A stretch of DNA of 46,290 nucleotides from Streptomyces tibetensis (lineage in GTDB: Bacteria > Actinomycetota > Actinomycetes > Streptomycetales > Streptomycetaceae): assembly GCF_007655005.1 (NCBI RefSeq), contig NZ_SZVW01000038.1:1-46290 (forward strand), given 5' to 3'. A program made the position numbers and the translations under genes. Positions 8,345 through 16,400 of this stretch are shown here, piece after piece (the stretch's first letter is position 1; the number at the start of each line of letters is the position of its first letter). The notes under the pieces are model-generated. The model was not told the origin of the DNA. It did no database searches and worked only from the letters and a program-made list of their open reading frames with translations.

Positions 8345-8485
8345 TACGGTCGGTGCGAATCGACGACGGCAGGACGGAAGCCGGTGGGAATCCGGCACGG
8401 TCGCGCCACTGTGTGCTCCCTCTCCTGGACGAGACGGGGGCGAGTCAGACCCGTAGCCGTCGTCCCGTGCACCACCGACAGGGGA
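8345..8485 (+). promoter_or_regulatory. Cobalamin (B12) riboswitch
   Basis: The leader of cbtB carries the class I cobalamin-riboswitch core. GGAAGCCGGTGGGAATCCGG spans about 8375-8395, the B12-box core GCCACTG is at 8405-8411, and the downstream CGAGTCAGACCCG element lies near 8441-8453. Order and spacing match the family. A short hairpin (GGGGA pairing with TCCCC, about 8481-8497) ends next to the GAGGAGGA ribosome site. This suggests that adenosylcobalamin binding blocks translation of cbtB-cbtA, which is logical for cobalt import. The outer ends are approximate. Confidence 0.9.
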
Positions 8486-8511
8486 CGCGAGCTCCCCGAG
8501 GAGGACCCGCC

Positions 8512-8733
8512 ATGGCGCAGCATGTCGCCCAGCCGACGGACACCACCCCCGCCCTCCCCGCCAAGCTGCCGATCGGCGCGATCGTCCCCTGGGTGGTCTT
8601 CTTCGGCATCCTGATGTTGGTCCTGCTCTACTTCGTCGGCGCCGAACAGGGCGCCACCTCCGTCGTCTCCGGCGAGGACGTCCACGAGTGGGTGCACGAC
8701 GCACGCCACCTGCTCGGCTTCCCCTGCCACTGA
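8512..8733 (+). CDS. cbtB: CbtB, small subunit of predicted cobalt transporter
   Basis: This is a 73-residue protein with one transmembrane helix (about residues 20-43) and a histidine-rich C-terminus (HEWVHDARHLLGFPCH), the pattern of CbtB. The CbtAB family was proposed as a cobalt transporter because its genes occur behind B12 riboswitches, as here. GAGGAGGA precedes the ATG. cbtA follows 21 bp downstream in the same direction. The C-terminal His and Cys residues are probable metal ligands. Confidence 0.92.
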   Translation: MAQHVAQPTDTTPALPAKLPIGAIVPWVVFFGILMLVLLYFVGAEQGATSVVSGEDVHEWVHDARHLLGFPCH

Positions 8734-8754
8734 CGCCGCGGAGCCGCATCCCTC

Positions 8755-9513
8755 ATGAACTCCACCCTCGTGAGAAATCTGCTCGTGCGCGGCATGCTCG
8801 CGGGTCTCGCCGCCGGCGTACTCGCCCTGACCGTCGCCTACTTCCTCGGTGAACCGCTCGTCGACCGGGCGATCGGCTTCGAAGAGGCTCACGCCCCCGC
8901 TCACGGGCACGAGGTCGAACTCGTCTCCCGCGGCCTGCAGTCCACTGCCGGCCTGGCCACCGGCGTCCTCTTCTACGGGGTCGCCTTAGGCGGCATCGCA
9001 GCTCTGGCCTACTGTTTCGCGCTCGGCCGGGTGGGCCGCTTCGGTCCACGCGCCACGGCGCTGCTGCTGTCCGGCGGCGCCCTGCTCTCCGTCTACGTCG
9101 TACCGTTCCTGAAGTATCCGGCCAACCCACCGGCCGTCGGCGACCCCGGCACCATCGGCAAGCGGACCACCCTGTACTTCCTGATGATGCTGCTCGGCGT
9201 CCTGCTGGCGATCGCCGCCACCCTCCTCGGCAAGCGCCTCGCGCCGGGCCTGGGCACCTGGTGGGCGACGGTCGTCGCGGTGGCCGCGTTCGTTCTCGCG
9301 GTCGGGCTCGCGTACGCGTTCCTGCCCGCCGTCAACGAGGTGCCGGCCGACTTCCCGGCGACCGTGCTGTGGCGGTTCCGCCTCTGCGCGCTGGCCGTCC
9401 AGACCACTCTCTGGGCCGGATTCGGGCTGCTCTTCGGCGAGTTGGCCGAGCGGTTGCTGAACCCCGGGCCCGCGACGGCCACCGCCCCGGCCCGGCCGGT
9501 CGCCGCACCCTGA
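8755..9513 (+). CDS. cbtA: CbtA, membrane subunit of predicted cobalt transporter
   Basis: The product is 252 residues with about six hydrophobic segments. A histidine-containing external loop (FEEAHAPAHGHEVE, about residues 42-55) follows the first helix, and LKYPANPPAVGDPGTIG appears mid-protein; both are characteristic of CbtA. With CbtB it forms a predicted cobalt uptake system for B12 synthesis, controlled by the upstream riboswitch. It ends convergently with a histidine-phosphatase-fold gene, separated by an inverted repeat. Confidence 0.92.
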   Translation: MNSTLVRNLLVRGMLAGLAAGVLALTVAYFLGEPLVDRAIGFEEAHAPAHGHEVELVSRGLQSTAGLATGVLFYGVALGGIAALAYCFALGRVGRFGPRATALLLSGGALLSVYVVPFLKYPANPPAVGDPGTIGKRTTLYFLMMLLGVLLAIAATLLGKRLAPGLGTWWATVVAVAAFVLAVGLAYAFLPAVNEVPADFPATVLWRFRLCALAVQTTLWAGFGLLFGELAERLLNPGPATATAPARPVAAP

Positions 9514-9541
9514 CGGCCTGCCTGAACCGGCGTTCCCGGAG

Positions 9542-9572
9542 AGCCGGCGCGACTCACTGCTCCGCGCCGGCT
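9542..9572. terminator. Hairpin between convergent genes
   Basis: AGCCGGCGCG (9542-9551) pairs with CGCGCCGGCT (9563-9572): a 10-bp perfect stem with an 11-nt loop. It lies between cbtA and the phosphatase-like gene and overlaps the last codons of the latter. It could end transcription from both sides. Confidence 0.6.
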
Positions 9573-10144
9573 TCCGGTACGTCCAGCGGGCGCCCGAGCC
9601 GCAGGTTCCAGCGCCCGGCCCGGCCGCTGAGCTCCGTCGCGGTCAGCGGCGGCACGTCCAGCCGCCAGAATCCCGCCGCCGGCAGGCCCAGCACGTGGAC
9701 CACGGCCGCCCGGACGACGTCCGGCTCGACCACGGCGAGCGTGCGCCCGTCCGTGTCACGGAGGCCGTCCAGCCAGGCGGCGACCCGCGCGCACGCGTCC
9801 CGTACCGACTCCCCGCCGTGGGGTGCGCTGGAGGGATCGGTCAGCCACCGCCCCACCGCCTCCGGTTCGGCGACGGCCACCTCGTCGAGGGTCCGGCCGC
9901 GCCACCGCCCCACATCCAGCCCCGTGAGTCCGGCCGCCTCGGCCGCGTCCAGTCCCAGCGCCCCGGCGGTCTGCCGGCAGCGCGCACTGGGGGAGACGAC
10001 CACCCGGGCGGCCGAGGGCAGCGAGCCGGCCGCCGCCGAGGCCCGCTCCCGCCCGCCCTCGTCGAGCGCACCCCCGGCGTCGAAACGGGCCTGCCGCAGG
10101 GACCGGTTCATCGCCGGCGAGACGAGGACGACTCGGCTGGTCAT
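9554..10144 (-). CDS. Histidine-phosphatase-fold protein lacking catalytic histidines
   Basis: This 196-residue protein follows the phosphoglycerate-mutase-like fold. It has VVLVSP at the first strand, an SPSARCRQTA segment equivalent to SPxxRxxxTA, GLDVGRWRGRTLDEV, HGGESVRDACARV, and a late VVEPDVVRAAV strand. The first signature normally reads LVRHG but here reads LVSPAMN. The late VSHGG-type histidine is also absent (VEPDVVR). Both catalytic histidines therefore seem lost, so it may be a pseudo-enzyme. Family members occur in cobalamin contexts (CobC), and this gene sits beside the B12-controlled cobalt transporter. The start at 10144 is the first ATG. Confidence 0.75.
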   Translation of the reverse strand: MTSRVVLVSPAMNRSLRQARFDAGGALDEGGRERASAAAGSLPSAARVVVSPSARCRQTAGALGLDAAEAAGLTGLDVGRWRGRTLDEVAVAEPEAVGRWLTDPSSAPHGGESVRDACARVAAWLDGLRDTDGRTLAVVEPDVVRAAVVHVLGLPAAGFWRLDVPPLTATELSGRAGRWNLRLGRPLDVPEAGAEQ

Positions 10145-10175
10145 CCGGCCGTGCGCCTCCTGCCCGCTACTGCGG

Positions 10176-10574
10176 TCACGCCCGGGGCCTGCCCTGGATC
10201 TGCATACCGGGGCGGCGGCGGTGCACGGTCACGTACGAAAGGCCGCCCACGCCCGCGGTCACGCTGCGGACACTGCCGTGCGGCAGCCAGACGAGGCTGC
10301 CGGGCTCCACCGGGTGCGGCCCGACCGCGGAGCCGAGCGTGCCGTCTCCCGCGACGACGAGCAGCAGGACGTCGAGGTCGGGCTCGGCGTGGGCGTCGAT
10401 GGACCCCCGGGGCGGTACGCGGACGAGGTTGGCGTCCAGTTGCCGGCCGGGTTCGGCCAGCCGCCACAGGGCGCCGGTCGCTTCCGGGGCGGCCGCGGCG
10501 AGCGACCCGGTGTTGCCGAGGATCCGCGGAAGGGGAGCGTCGGCCCCGCCGGGGAGCTCCTGCGGGTCAGTCAT
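10176..10574 (-). CDS. Cupin-domain protein
   Basis: A small cytoplasmic protein of about 132 residues with a cupin-like beta-barrel pattern. GSIDAHAEPDLDVLLLVVAGDGTLGS matches the metal-binding first cupin motif, and PHPVEPGSLVWLPHGSVRSV the second. Candidate metal ligands are His, Glu and a distal His. The start at 10574 is provisional, as no strong ribosome site precedes it; a GTG five codons upstream is an alternative. It is 31 bp from the phosphatase-fold gene on the same strand and may form a two-gene unit with it. Function unknown. Confidence 0.65.
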   Translation of the reverse strand: MTDPQELPGGADAPLPRILGNTGSLAAAAPEATGALWRLAEPGRQLDANLVRVPPRGSIDAHAEPDLDVLLLVVAGDGTLGSAVGPHPVEPGSLVWLPHGSVRSVTAGVGGLSYVTVHRRRPGMQIQGRPRA

Positions 10575-10672
10575 GGATCGTGCCACCATCCGATACGGGC
10601 CCTGCCCTGGGCCGGTTCGCCTGTACGGCAGGCGATCCGCGCCGCTCCCGGGCGGACGCCCAGAGAAATCTA

Positions 10673-10704
10673 GCATCGGCCGCAGTCCCGGCCGCGGCCG
10701 ATGC
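10673..10704 (-). terminator. Terminator after the aquaglyceroporin gene
   Basis: GCATCGGCCGC (10673-10683) pairs perfectly with GCGGCCGATGC (10694-10704): an 11-bp stem with a 10-nt loop, 4 bp beyond the stop of the MIP gene. There is no U-tract, as is common in high-GC actinomycetes. Confidence 0.65.
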
Positions 10705-10708
10705 CCGC

Positions 10709-11656
10709 TCACTCCTCGTCGGCGGAGGTGGTGCCACGTGTCCGCCCGGGCTCCGGCTCCTCGCCCTGCTGCGCACGGGCGTGCAGTACGTCGCCGATGA
10801 ACAGGTCGTACACCAGTACGCCGATCACACCGCCGACGAGCGGCCCGACGATGGGGATCCACCAGTAGCCGCTGAACGCCCCGGCGAGGCTGCCGGGAAA
10901 GGCCAGCCCGTCCCAGCCCGCCATCCAGGTGAACAGGCGAGGGCCGAAGTCGCGGGCCGGGTTGATGGCGTATCCCGCGTTCGCCCCGTAGGACATGCCG
11001 ATGGCCGCCACGACGAAGCCGATCACCACCGGGCCGAGATTCGCCTTCACGGCCGTGTTGCGCAGGTCGATGATCGCCACGACCAGCATGACCAGGAAGG
11101 CGGTGCCGACGATCTGGTCGATCAGCGGACCCCAGATGCCGCCGTTGAAGTAGGGCGCCGGGAACGTGGCGAAGATCGAGAACGAGGCGAGGGTCTTCCC
11201 GTCGGTCTTCGGCCCCTTGAAGGCGGCGTCGAAGGCGTTGATGGCGTCGTGGTACACGGCGTAGACCAGGGCCGCCCCCGCCAGGGCGCCGAGCACCTGG
11301 GACACCCAGTAGGGAACGACCTTGACCCAGGGGAACTTACGGCGGACGGCGAAGGCCAGGGTGACCGCCGGGTTGATGTGCGCTCCGCTGACGCCGCCGG
11401 CCACGTAGATGCCGAGGATCACGGCCATGCACCAGCCCCAGGTGATCAGGAGCCAGTCCCCGGCGCCGAGGAAGAAGATGGTGGGCCCCTCGGTACGGCC
11501 CGAGCCGGGCAGCGCCGCCACCGTCATGGCCACCACGCCGCACCCGAAGGAGATGAGGACGAACGTCCCGAGGAACTCCGCCAGGCACTCGCCCGCCAGC
11601 CCTGCGCGACGTCTGAGCCTGGAGGGCTTCACCAGAGGTTTGATCTCCACTGCCAT
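10709..11656 (-). CDS. MIP-family channel, aquaglyceroporin-like
   Basis: A 315-residue membrane channel with six main hydrophobic segments and both half-helix NPA motifs: GAHINPAVTLA in the first half and GYAINPARDFGPR in the second. The Asp after NPAR is typical of glycerol-conducting GlpF-type channels rather than strict water channels. It therefore probably passes glycerol or other small polyols. The protein has a hydrophilic N-terminus and an acidic C-terminus (TTSADEE). A terminator hairpin follows. No glycerol kinase or dehydrogenase gene is adjacent. Confidence 0.92.
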   Translation of the reverse strand: MAVEIKPLVKPSRLRRRAGLAGECLAEFLGTFVLISFGCGVVAMTVAALPGSGRTEGPTIFFLGAGDWLLITWGWCMAVILGIYVAGGVSGAHINPAVTLAFAVRRKFPWVKVVPYWVSQVLGALAGAALVYAVYHDAINAFDAAFKGPKTDGKTLASFSIFATFPAPYFNGGIWGPLIDQIVGTAFLVMLVVAIIDLRNTAVKANLGPVVIGFVVAAIGMSYGANAGYAINPARDFGPRLFTWMAGWDGLAFPGSLAGAFSGYWWIPIVGPLVGGVIGVLVYDLFIGDVLHARAQQGEEPEPGRTRGTTSADEE

Positions 11657-11767
11657 GTGATTTCTCCCTGGGGTCGCTGCGGTCGCGGATGACGCGCGGT
11701 AATCACGTGGTAACCCGGCGCACGGCGCGCGGCAACCGCAGAAGACCCTCCGGCGGCTCGCTCACCC

Positions 11768-11791
11768 TGCCCGCCGGGCGCGCGACGGGCA
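11768..11791 (-). terminator. Possible terminator after the HTH regulator
   Basis: TGCCCG (11768-11773) can pair with CGGGCA (11786-11791), with two further inner pairs across a mismatch. It lies 24 bp beyond the stop of the regulator gene. The stem is short, so the call is tentative. Confidence 0.35.
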
Positions 11792-11814
11792 ACGGTGCGC
11801 GGCCCCGATGACCC

Positions 11815-12567
11815 TCAGTGCTCCATGGGAGTCTCCTCGGCGGACTCGTTGTCCCCGGAGCCGAGCCGGACGCAGCACTCCCCGGGTTCCGGTGCCAGCG
11901 CCGCGCGGACGCCGTTGACCTCCAGGCCCTCGAGGTAGCCGCTGAGGAACGCCTGGTTCATGCCGCACACCAGATCCGGTGCCCTGGCGGCCAGCGGATG
12001 GAAGGGGCAGTTGCGCAGCCGGATACGGGTCGGCGTTTCCCGTACGGGCTCGTAGCCGTACTGGTCCAGCAGGCGCTCGCAGGTGGTCAGCCCCCGCTCG
12101 GGGCCGAGCCGGCCCGGGCGGCTCTCGTGCCGTGCGGCCTCGCCCACCTGCCGGCCGCGCTGCCGCGCGGCGCGCATCGCGGCCTGCGCGGCGGTTTCAC
12201 CGGTCTGCTCGGTCAGGACGGCGTCCAGGAGCAGGTCGGCCAGCAGTTCGTGCCGCCGATCGGGGATGTTCACGGTGATCTGCTCGCCGGTGGGCTCGTA
12301 CACCTTCGGCTGCCTGCCGACCTTGCGGGTGCCGCCCGGCGCTTCGTAGCGGGCGCGCAGCAGACCGGCGTCGACCAGCTTGTCGAGGTGGAAGGCGGCG
12401 AGTTTGCGGGAGATGCCGACGCTGGCGGCGGCCTCGTCACGGGTGACGGGACGCCTGGCCCGCCGGATGAAGGCGAACATGCGCCGGCGTGAGTCCTCGC
12501 TCAGGACGCTGACGGAATCGATGGCGCTGCCGGCCGGATCGGCCTGCGCGGGCGGGTCGGAAGCCAC
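11815..12567 (-). CDS. ArsR/SufR-like HTH regulator with C-terminal cysteine cluster
   Basis: This regulator of about 250 residues has an N-terminal winged helix: LSEDSRRRMFAFIRRA, then RDEAAASVGISRKLAAFHLD and a wing with KVGRQPKVYEP. The C-terminal half contains NCPFHPLA, LVCGMNQAFLSGYLEG and GECCVRL. This Cys arrangement resembles the Fe-S or metal-sensing domain of SufR-like repressors. GTG at 12567 is preferred, with GGGAG upstream; ATG at 12591 adds eight residues. The gene is divergent from folE, with a CCCACA-CA-TGTGGG palindrome between them, so it probably controls folE and itself. The ligand (Fe-S, Zn or other) is not established. Confidence 0.8.
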   Translation of the reverse strand: MASDPPAQADPAGSAIDSVSVLSEDSRRRMFAFIRRARRPVTRDEAAASVGISRKLAAFHLDKLVDAGLLRARYEAPGGTRKVGRQPKVYEPTGEQITVNIPDRRHELLADLLLDAVLTEQTGETAAQAAMRAARQRGRQVGEAARHESRPGRLGPERGLTTCERLLDQYGYEPVRETPTRIRLRNCPFHPLAARAPDLVCGMNQAFLSGYLEGLEVNGVRAALAPEPGECCVRLGSGDNESAEETPMEH

Positions 12568-12582
12568 ACGACCACGGTAACT

Positions 12583-12596
12583 CCCACACATGTGGG
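12583..12596. promoter_or_regulatory. Palindrome between the HTH regulator and folE
   Basis: CCCACA-CA-TGTGGG is a perfect 6-bp inverted repeat with a 2-bp spacer. It lies 16 bp upstream of the regulator's GTG and 90 bp upstream of folE. Its place in a divergent promoter region suggests the operator of the adjacent regulator. Confidence 0.45.
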
Positions 12597-12685
12597 TGCG
12601 AGAGCCGTTCGGGCGTCGTGGTCTGCACACCTTGACCCGACACGGAATAAAGGAAAAACTTGTTGGTGAAACTCTGGAGGTCACC

Positions 12686-13384
12686 ATGGTCCCGCTCTCA
12701 CCGCACTCGGTATCGGAGGCAGCCGGCATGACGGAGCACTCCGCGCCGGTCTCCGCCCGGACGGAGCCCTACGACGGAGAAGCGACGGCACCCGTACGGC
12801 CCGTCCTGCGGGTGGTCCACGAACCCGAGGGGATCGACCTGGCCGCCGCCGAGGTCGCGGCAGGCCGGTTCCTGGAGGCCCTCGGCATCTGCACGGCCTC
12901 GGAGAGCCTGCGCGGCACACCCGGCCGGATGGCCCGCGCCTACGCCGAACTCTTCAGCCCACGCCCCTTCGACCTGACCACGTTCCCCAACGACGAGGGC
13001 TACGACGAACTCGTCCTCGCCCGGCGCATTCCGGTCCGCACCGTCTGCGAACACCACCTGCTGCCGGTGGTCGGCACCGCGCACGTCGGCTACCTGCCCG
13101 GGGCCCGCATCCTGGGCCTGTCCAAACTGGCGCGCGTCGTCGAGCACTTCGCCTGCCGCCCCCAGGTCCAGGAGCGACTGACCAAGCAGGTCGCCGACTG
13201 GCTGCAGACCCATCTGGAGCCCAAGGGCGTGGGCGTGGTCATCGAGGCCGAGCACTCCTGCATGACGCTGCGCGGTGTGCAGGCCACCGGCTCCGACACC
13301 CTGACCTCCACCCTGCTCGGCCTCCTGCGCTCCGACGCCCGCTCCCGCAGTGAGTTCCTCGCTCTGACGGGGGTGGCCAAGTGA
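12686..13384 (+). CDS. folE: GTP cyclohydrolase I
   Basis: A 232-residue type I GTP cyclohydrolase, which makes dihydroneopterin triphosphate for folate or pterin synthesis. The catalytic zinc site is visible in VCEHHLLP (Cys and His) and HSCMTLRG (second Cys). The GTP-binding region includes GYLPGARILGLSKLARVV and QERLTKQVADWL. The ATG at 12686 follows CTGGAGGTCACC, a strong ribosome site. About 40 N-terminal residues precede the conserved core. No other folate gene is adjacent, and the gene is divergent from a cysteine-rich regulator, so it may be a conditionally expressed FolE. Confidence 0.93.
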   Translation: MVPLSPHSVSEAAGMTEHSAPVSARTEPYDGEATAPVRPVLRVVHEPEGIDLAAAEVAAGRFLEALGICTASESLRGTPGRMARAYAELFSPRPFDLTTFPNDEGYDELVLARRIPVRTVCEHHLLPVVGTAHVGYLPGARILGLSKLARVVEHFACRPQVQERLTKQVADWLQTHLEPKGVGVVIEAEHSCMTLRGVQATGSDTLTSTLLGLLRSDARSRSEFLALTGVAK

Positions 13385-13389
13385 GCGCG

Positions 13390-13432
13390 GCGCGGCGCCC
13401 GCGTCCGTCGGGGACGGTCGCGGGCGCCGCGC
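13390..13432. terminator. Bidirectional terminator with nested stems
   Basis: GCGCGGCGCCCGCG (13390-13403) pairs perfectly with 13419-13432. Its 15-nt loop contains a second stem, CCGTC (13405-13409) with GACGG (13413-13417). It lies between convergent folE and the large glycoside hydrolase gene. Confidence 0.75.
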
Positions 13433-13441
13433 GTCAGCGGG

Positions 13442-16400
13442 TCATCGCACCTCTCGCGCATAGGGCGCGACGGTGATCCGGTCGATCAGCGGCGCATAGC
13501 GCGAGCGGAGCAGCACGCCGGGGAAGGTGTCCGAGGCGTAGGAGGTGCCGTCGAAGTTCGGCAGTTCCTCGGAGCGGAAGCCGATCGTGTTCTTGCCCTT
13601 CTTCAGCTGGACTGGGACGGTCAGCTCCCAGAAGTTGTTCTCGTGGAAGCTGTGCGGGAAGCCGACGCGATGGGCCGGGCCGCCGTTGACGCTGATGTCG
13701 GCGTGGCGGGCGAGCGGGTCGGGGTTGTAGTGGGTGGCCTCGGACTGTTCGGGGTTGGAGTAGCGGACGCGCAGCGCGTACAGGCCGGCCCGGTCCGCTG
13801 TGACGGTGAACGTCGCCGTGTTGCCGTTGCCGGGGGCGCCGCCGATGCCCGTGATCGCGGTCCCGTCGGTGGCGAGGGACAGCGGGGCGAGCGTGGCCGA
13901 ACCGGCGAGCGTCGCGGCCCCGGCTTCGTAGGTGCGCGCCGGCAGCGTCCCCTCGGTCGGGGTGACCGTGAGGCGGTCGACGAGGGTCGTGGCCGGGCCG
14001 CCGGTCACCGTCACCTTGTTGACGCCGCCGGACAGGGAGACCGCCGCAGTGCTCCGGCCCTTGGCCAGGCGCAGGACGTCGTGGCCGTTGACGGAGAGCC
14101 GGGCGCCCGTACCGCCGAGGGTGTCGACCCGGAGGGTGGCCTCGCGGTCGGCGGGTGAGTAGACCCAGAACGTCGCGCTCTGGTCCTTCGCGAGCCGGAC
14201 CGCGCCCGAGCCGGTGGCCGCCGGCTTCGGAAGGTCGTACACCGGCCGTGCCCCGCCGGCAGGCCATGCCAGTTCGCCTTCGTACACCTGCGTGTCCGTT
14301 GAGGCGCGGGGGAGGGAGAGCGTCAGGCGGTCGACGATGGCGTCGCCCTTCGTCGCGCGCTTGCCGTCGGCGCTCTTCGCGGCGAGCGTCAGGGTGTGCT
14401 TGCCCTTGGTGAGCTCGACCCTGGTGTCGGCGTGGTCCCACACGACCCACTTGTAGCCGAGCGGCAGGTGCAGTTCCTGCTCGCCGGCCGCCTTGCCGTC
14501 CACGCGCAGGAAGACGTTGGTGGGGCCCTGCTCCTCGACCTTGTCGTAGGTGTTGAGGGAGTTGGCGAAGACACTCAAGTCGTACGTGCCGTCCTCGGGC
14601 ACGTCCACGGTGAAGTCGAGTGTGACGTCCGTGCCGGTGCGCAGGCCGCCGACGTCGTAGCCGCCGGAGGTGTAGAACTTCGACACGTCACGCGGTGAGC
14701 CCTCCGGGCCGTTCTTCGACCAGCCGGAGCCGGTGTGCGCGGCGTCCTCGGCCTCGTACGAGGACTGCCAGCGCACGGGCGGTGCCTGCGTGCCCTTCGC
14801 CTCCCCGGCCGGGCTGAGGACGACCTCGTAGGCCGAGGACTCCTTCAGCTTCGGCAGGACGCCGTCGCCGAAGTCGAGGGCGACCCTTCCGTCACCCCCG
14901 ACCGTCAGGTTCGTCTCGGCGAGGAGCTTCGGACCGGACGAGTCGCCGACCTGCCCGCTCCACTCGATCTCCCGCACCCAGGCGTGCACGCGCTTGCCGA
15001 AGACCTTCTCCGGGACGCCCGCGAAGGTGACGTGGCCCTTGCCGGTGGACCCACCGAAGATCAGCCGGGACTGCTTCTTCTTCTCGTCGAGGGTGGCGAC
15101 ACCCTGCATGGTGTAGTTCTCGCCCGGGAACGGCGGGGTCACCTTCACCGTGTGGCCGCTCATCGAGGCGTACGAGTTCAGCAGCCACCACTGCCCGTTG
15201 CCGCGGTTCGACTGCACCGCGGAGTCCGACAGGTTGCCGTCGATGTTCCAGTAGGCGATGTCGGCGTCGACCTTGGACTCCTCGATCGCGGACACCCACT
15301 GGATCATCTGGCCCGGCACCGAGGTGTGGTAGTTGAACGCGTACTCGTTGATGTTGATCGGGAGTTGGGTGCCTTCCCGGTCGGTGCCCTCGAACAGGTC
15401 CTTCTCCCAGGCCCGGTACTTGGCGACGCTCTGGCGCACCGCCTCCGGGTGGCTCAGCTCGTGCCAGGTGATGACGTCCGGGAGGGTGCCGGCGGCCAGG
15501 GTGTGGGTGAGAAAGCCCTTGACCTGGTCGTAGAGGATGCTGGTGTTGGGCCCGGCGATGCGGGCGCCGGGCATCCTGGTTTTGATGAGCTTGTACGCGG
15601 AGTCCCAGGCGGCGAAGTAGTCGTCGGGGTCGTTCAGCCAGCTGACCTTGTTGTAACTCCACTCGCCGGTACCGAACATGTTGCCCTCGGGCTCGTTGAA
15701 CGGGACGAAGACGATGTTGTCCTGGTACTGCTTCGGCAGCCGGAGCACCTGGTCGACCTGCTTGGCCATCTTCTCCTCGTACAGCTTGAGCTTCTGCGCG
15801 GGTGTGTCGCCCGGCCACTCGTAGGGGAAGCCGCGGTGGATGTCGGTCATGTAGATGTACACATCACCGTCGGTGGAGTCGGCCAGCGGCTTCACCACCT
15901 CCAGGGCGTCGGCGCCGGGGTGCTGCGGACCGTCCTGCGCCTTGGTGGAGACCGTGCGCAGGCCCATGCCCTCCATGAGGTTGTTGGTGGGGACGTCCGG
16001 CCCGTACACGCCGTAGAGGGTGCCGGAGGCGCCGCCGTGGAACGCGCCGGTGTCCGAGCCGAGGTCGACGGTGAGCTCGCCCTCGCGGACCACGGTGACG
16101 GTGGCCTTCACCGCGCGCCCGGCCGCGGTTCCGGCGACCGTGAAGGTGCCCGGCGCGGCGTACTTGTCGGAGGGCACGGCGTCCCAGGTGACGGGCGTGT
16201 CGCGGTCGTAGCCGTCGGAGAACGAGGCGCGGACGGCGGCGGGGAGCGACGGGGCGGTCCCGGTCGTGGTGCGTGCCTCGAAGGAGGTCTTGGAGAGCTG
16301 CTGGAGGGTCGGCACGGCACCGACCGTACCGGCCACCTGCTCGGGGCTCAGCGCCGCGTGCCACACGGTGAAGTCGTCGATCGCGCCCCGGAGCAGCGGG

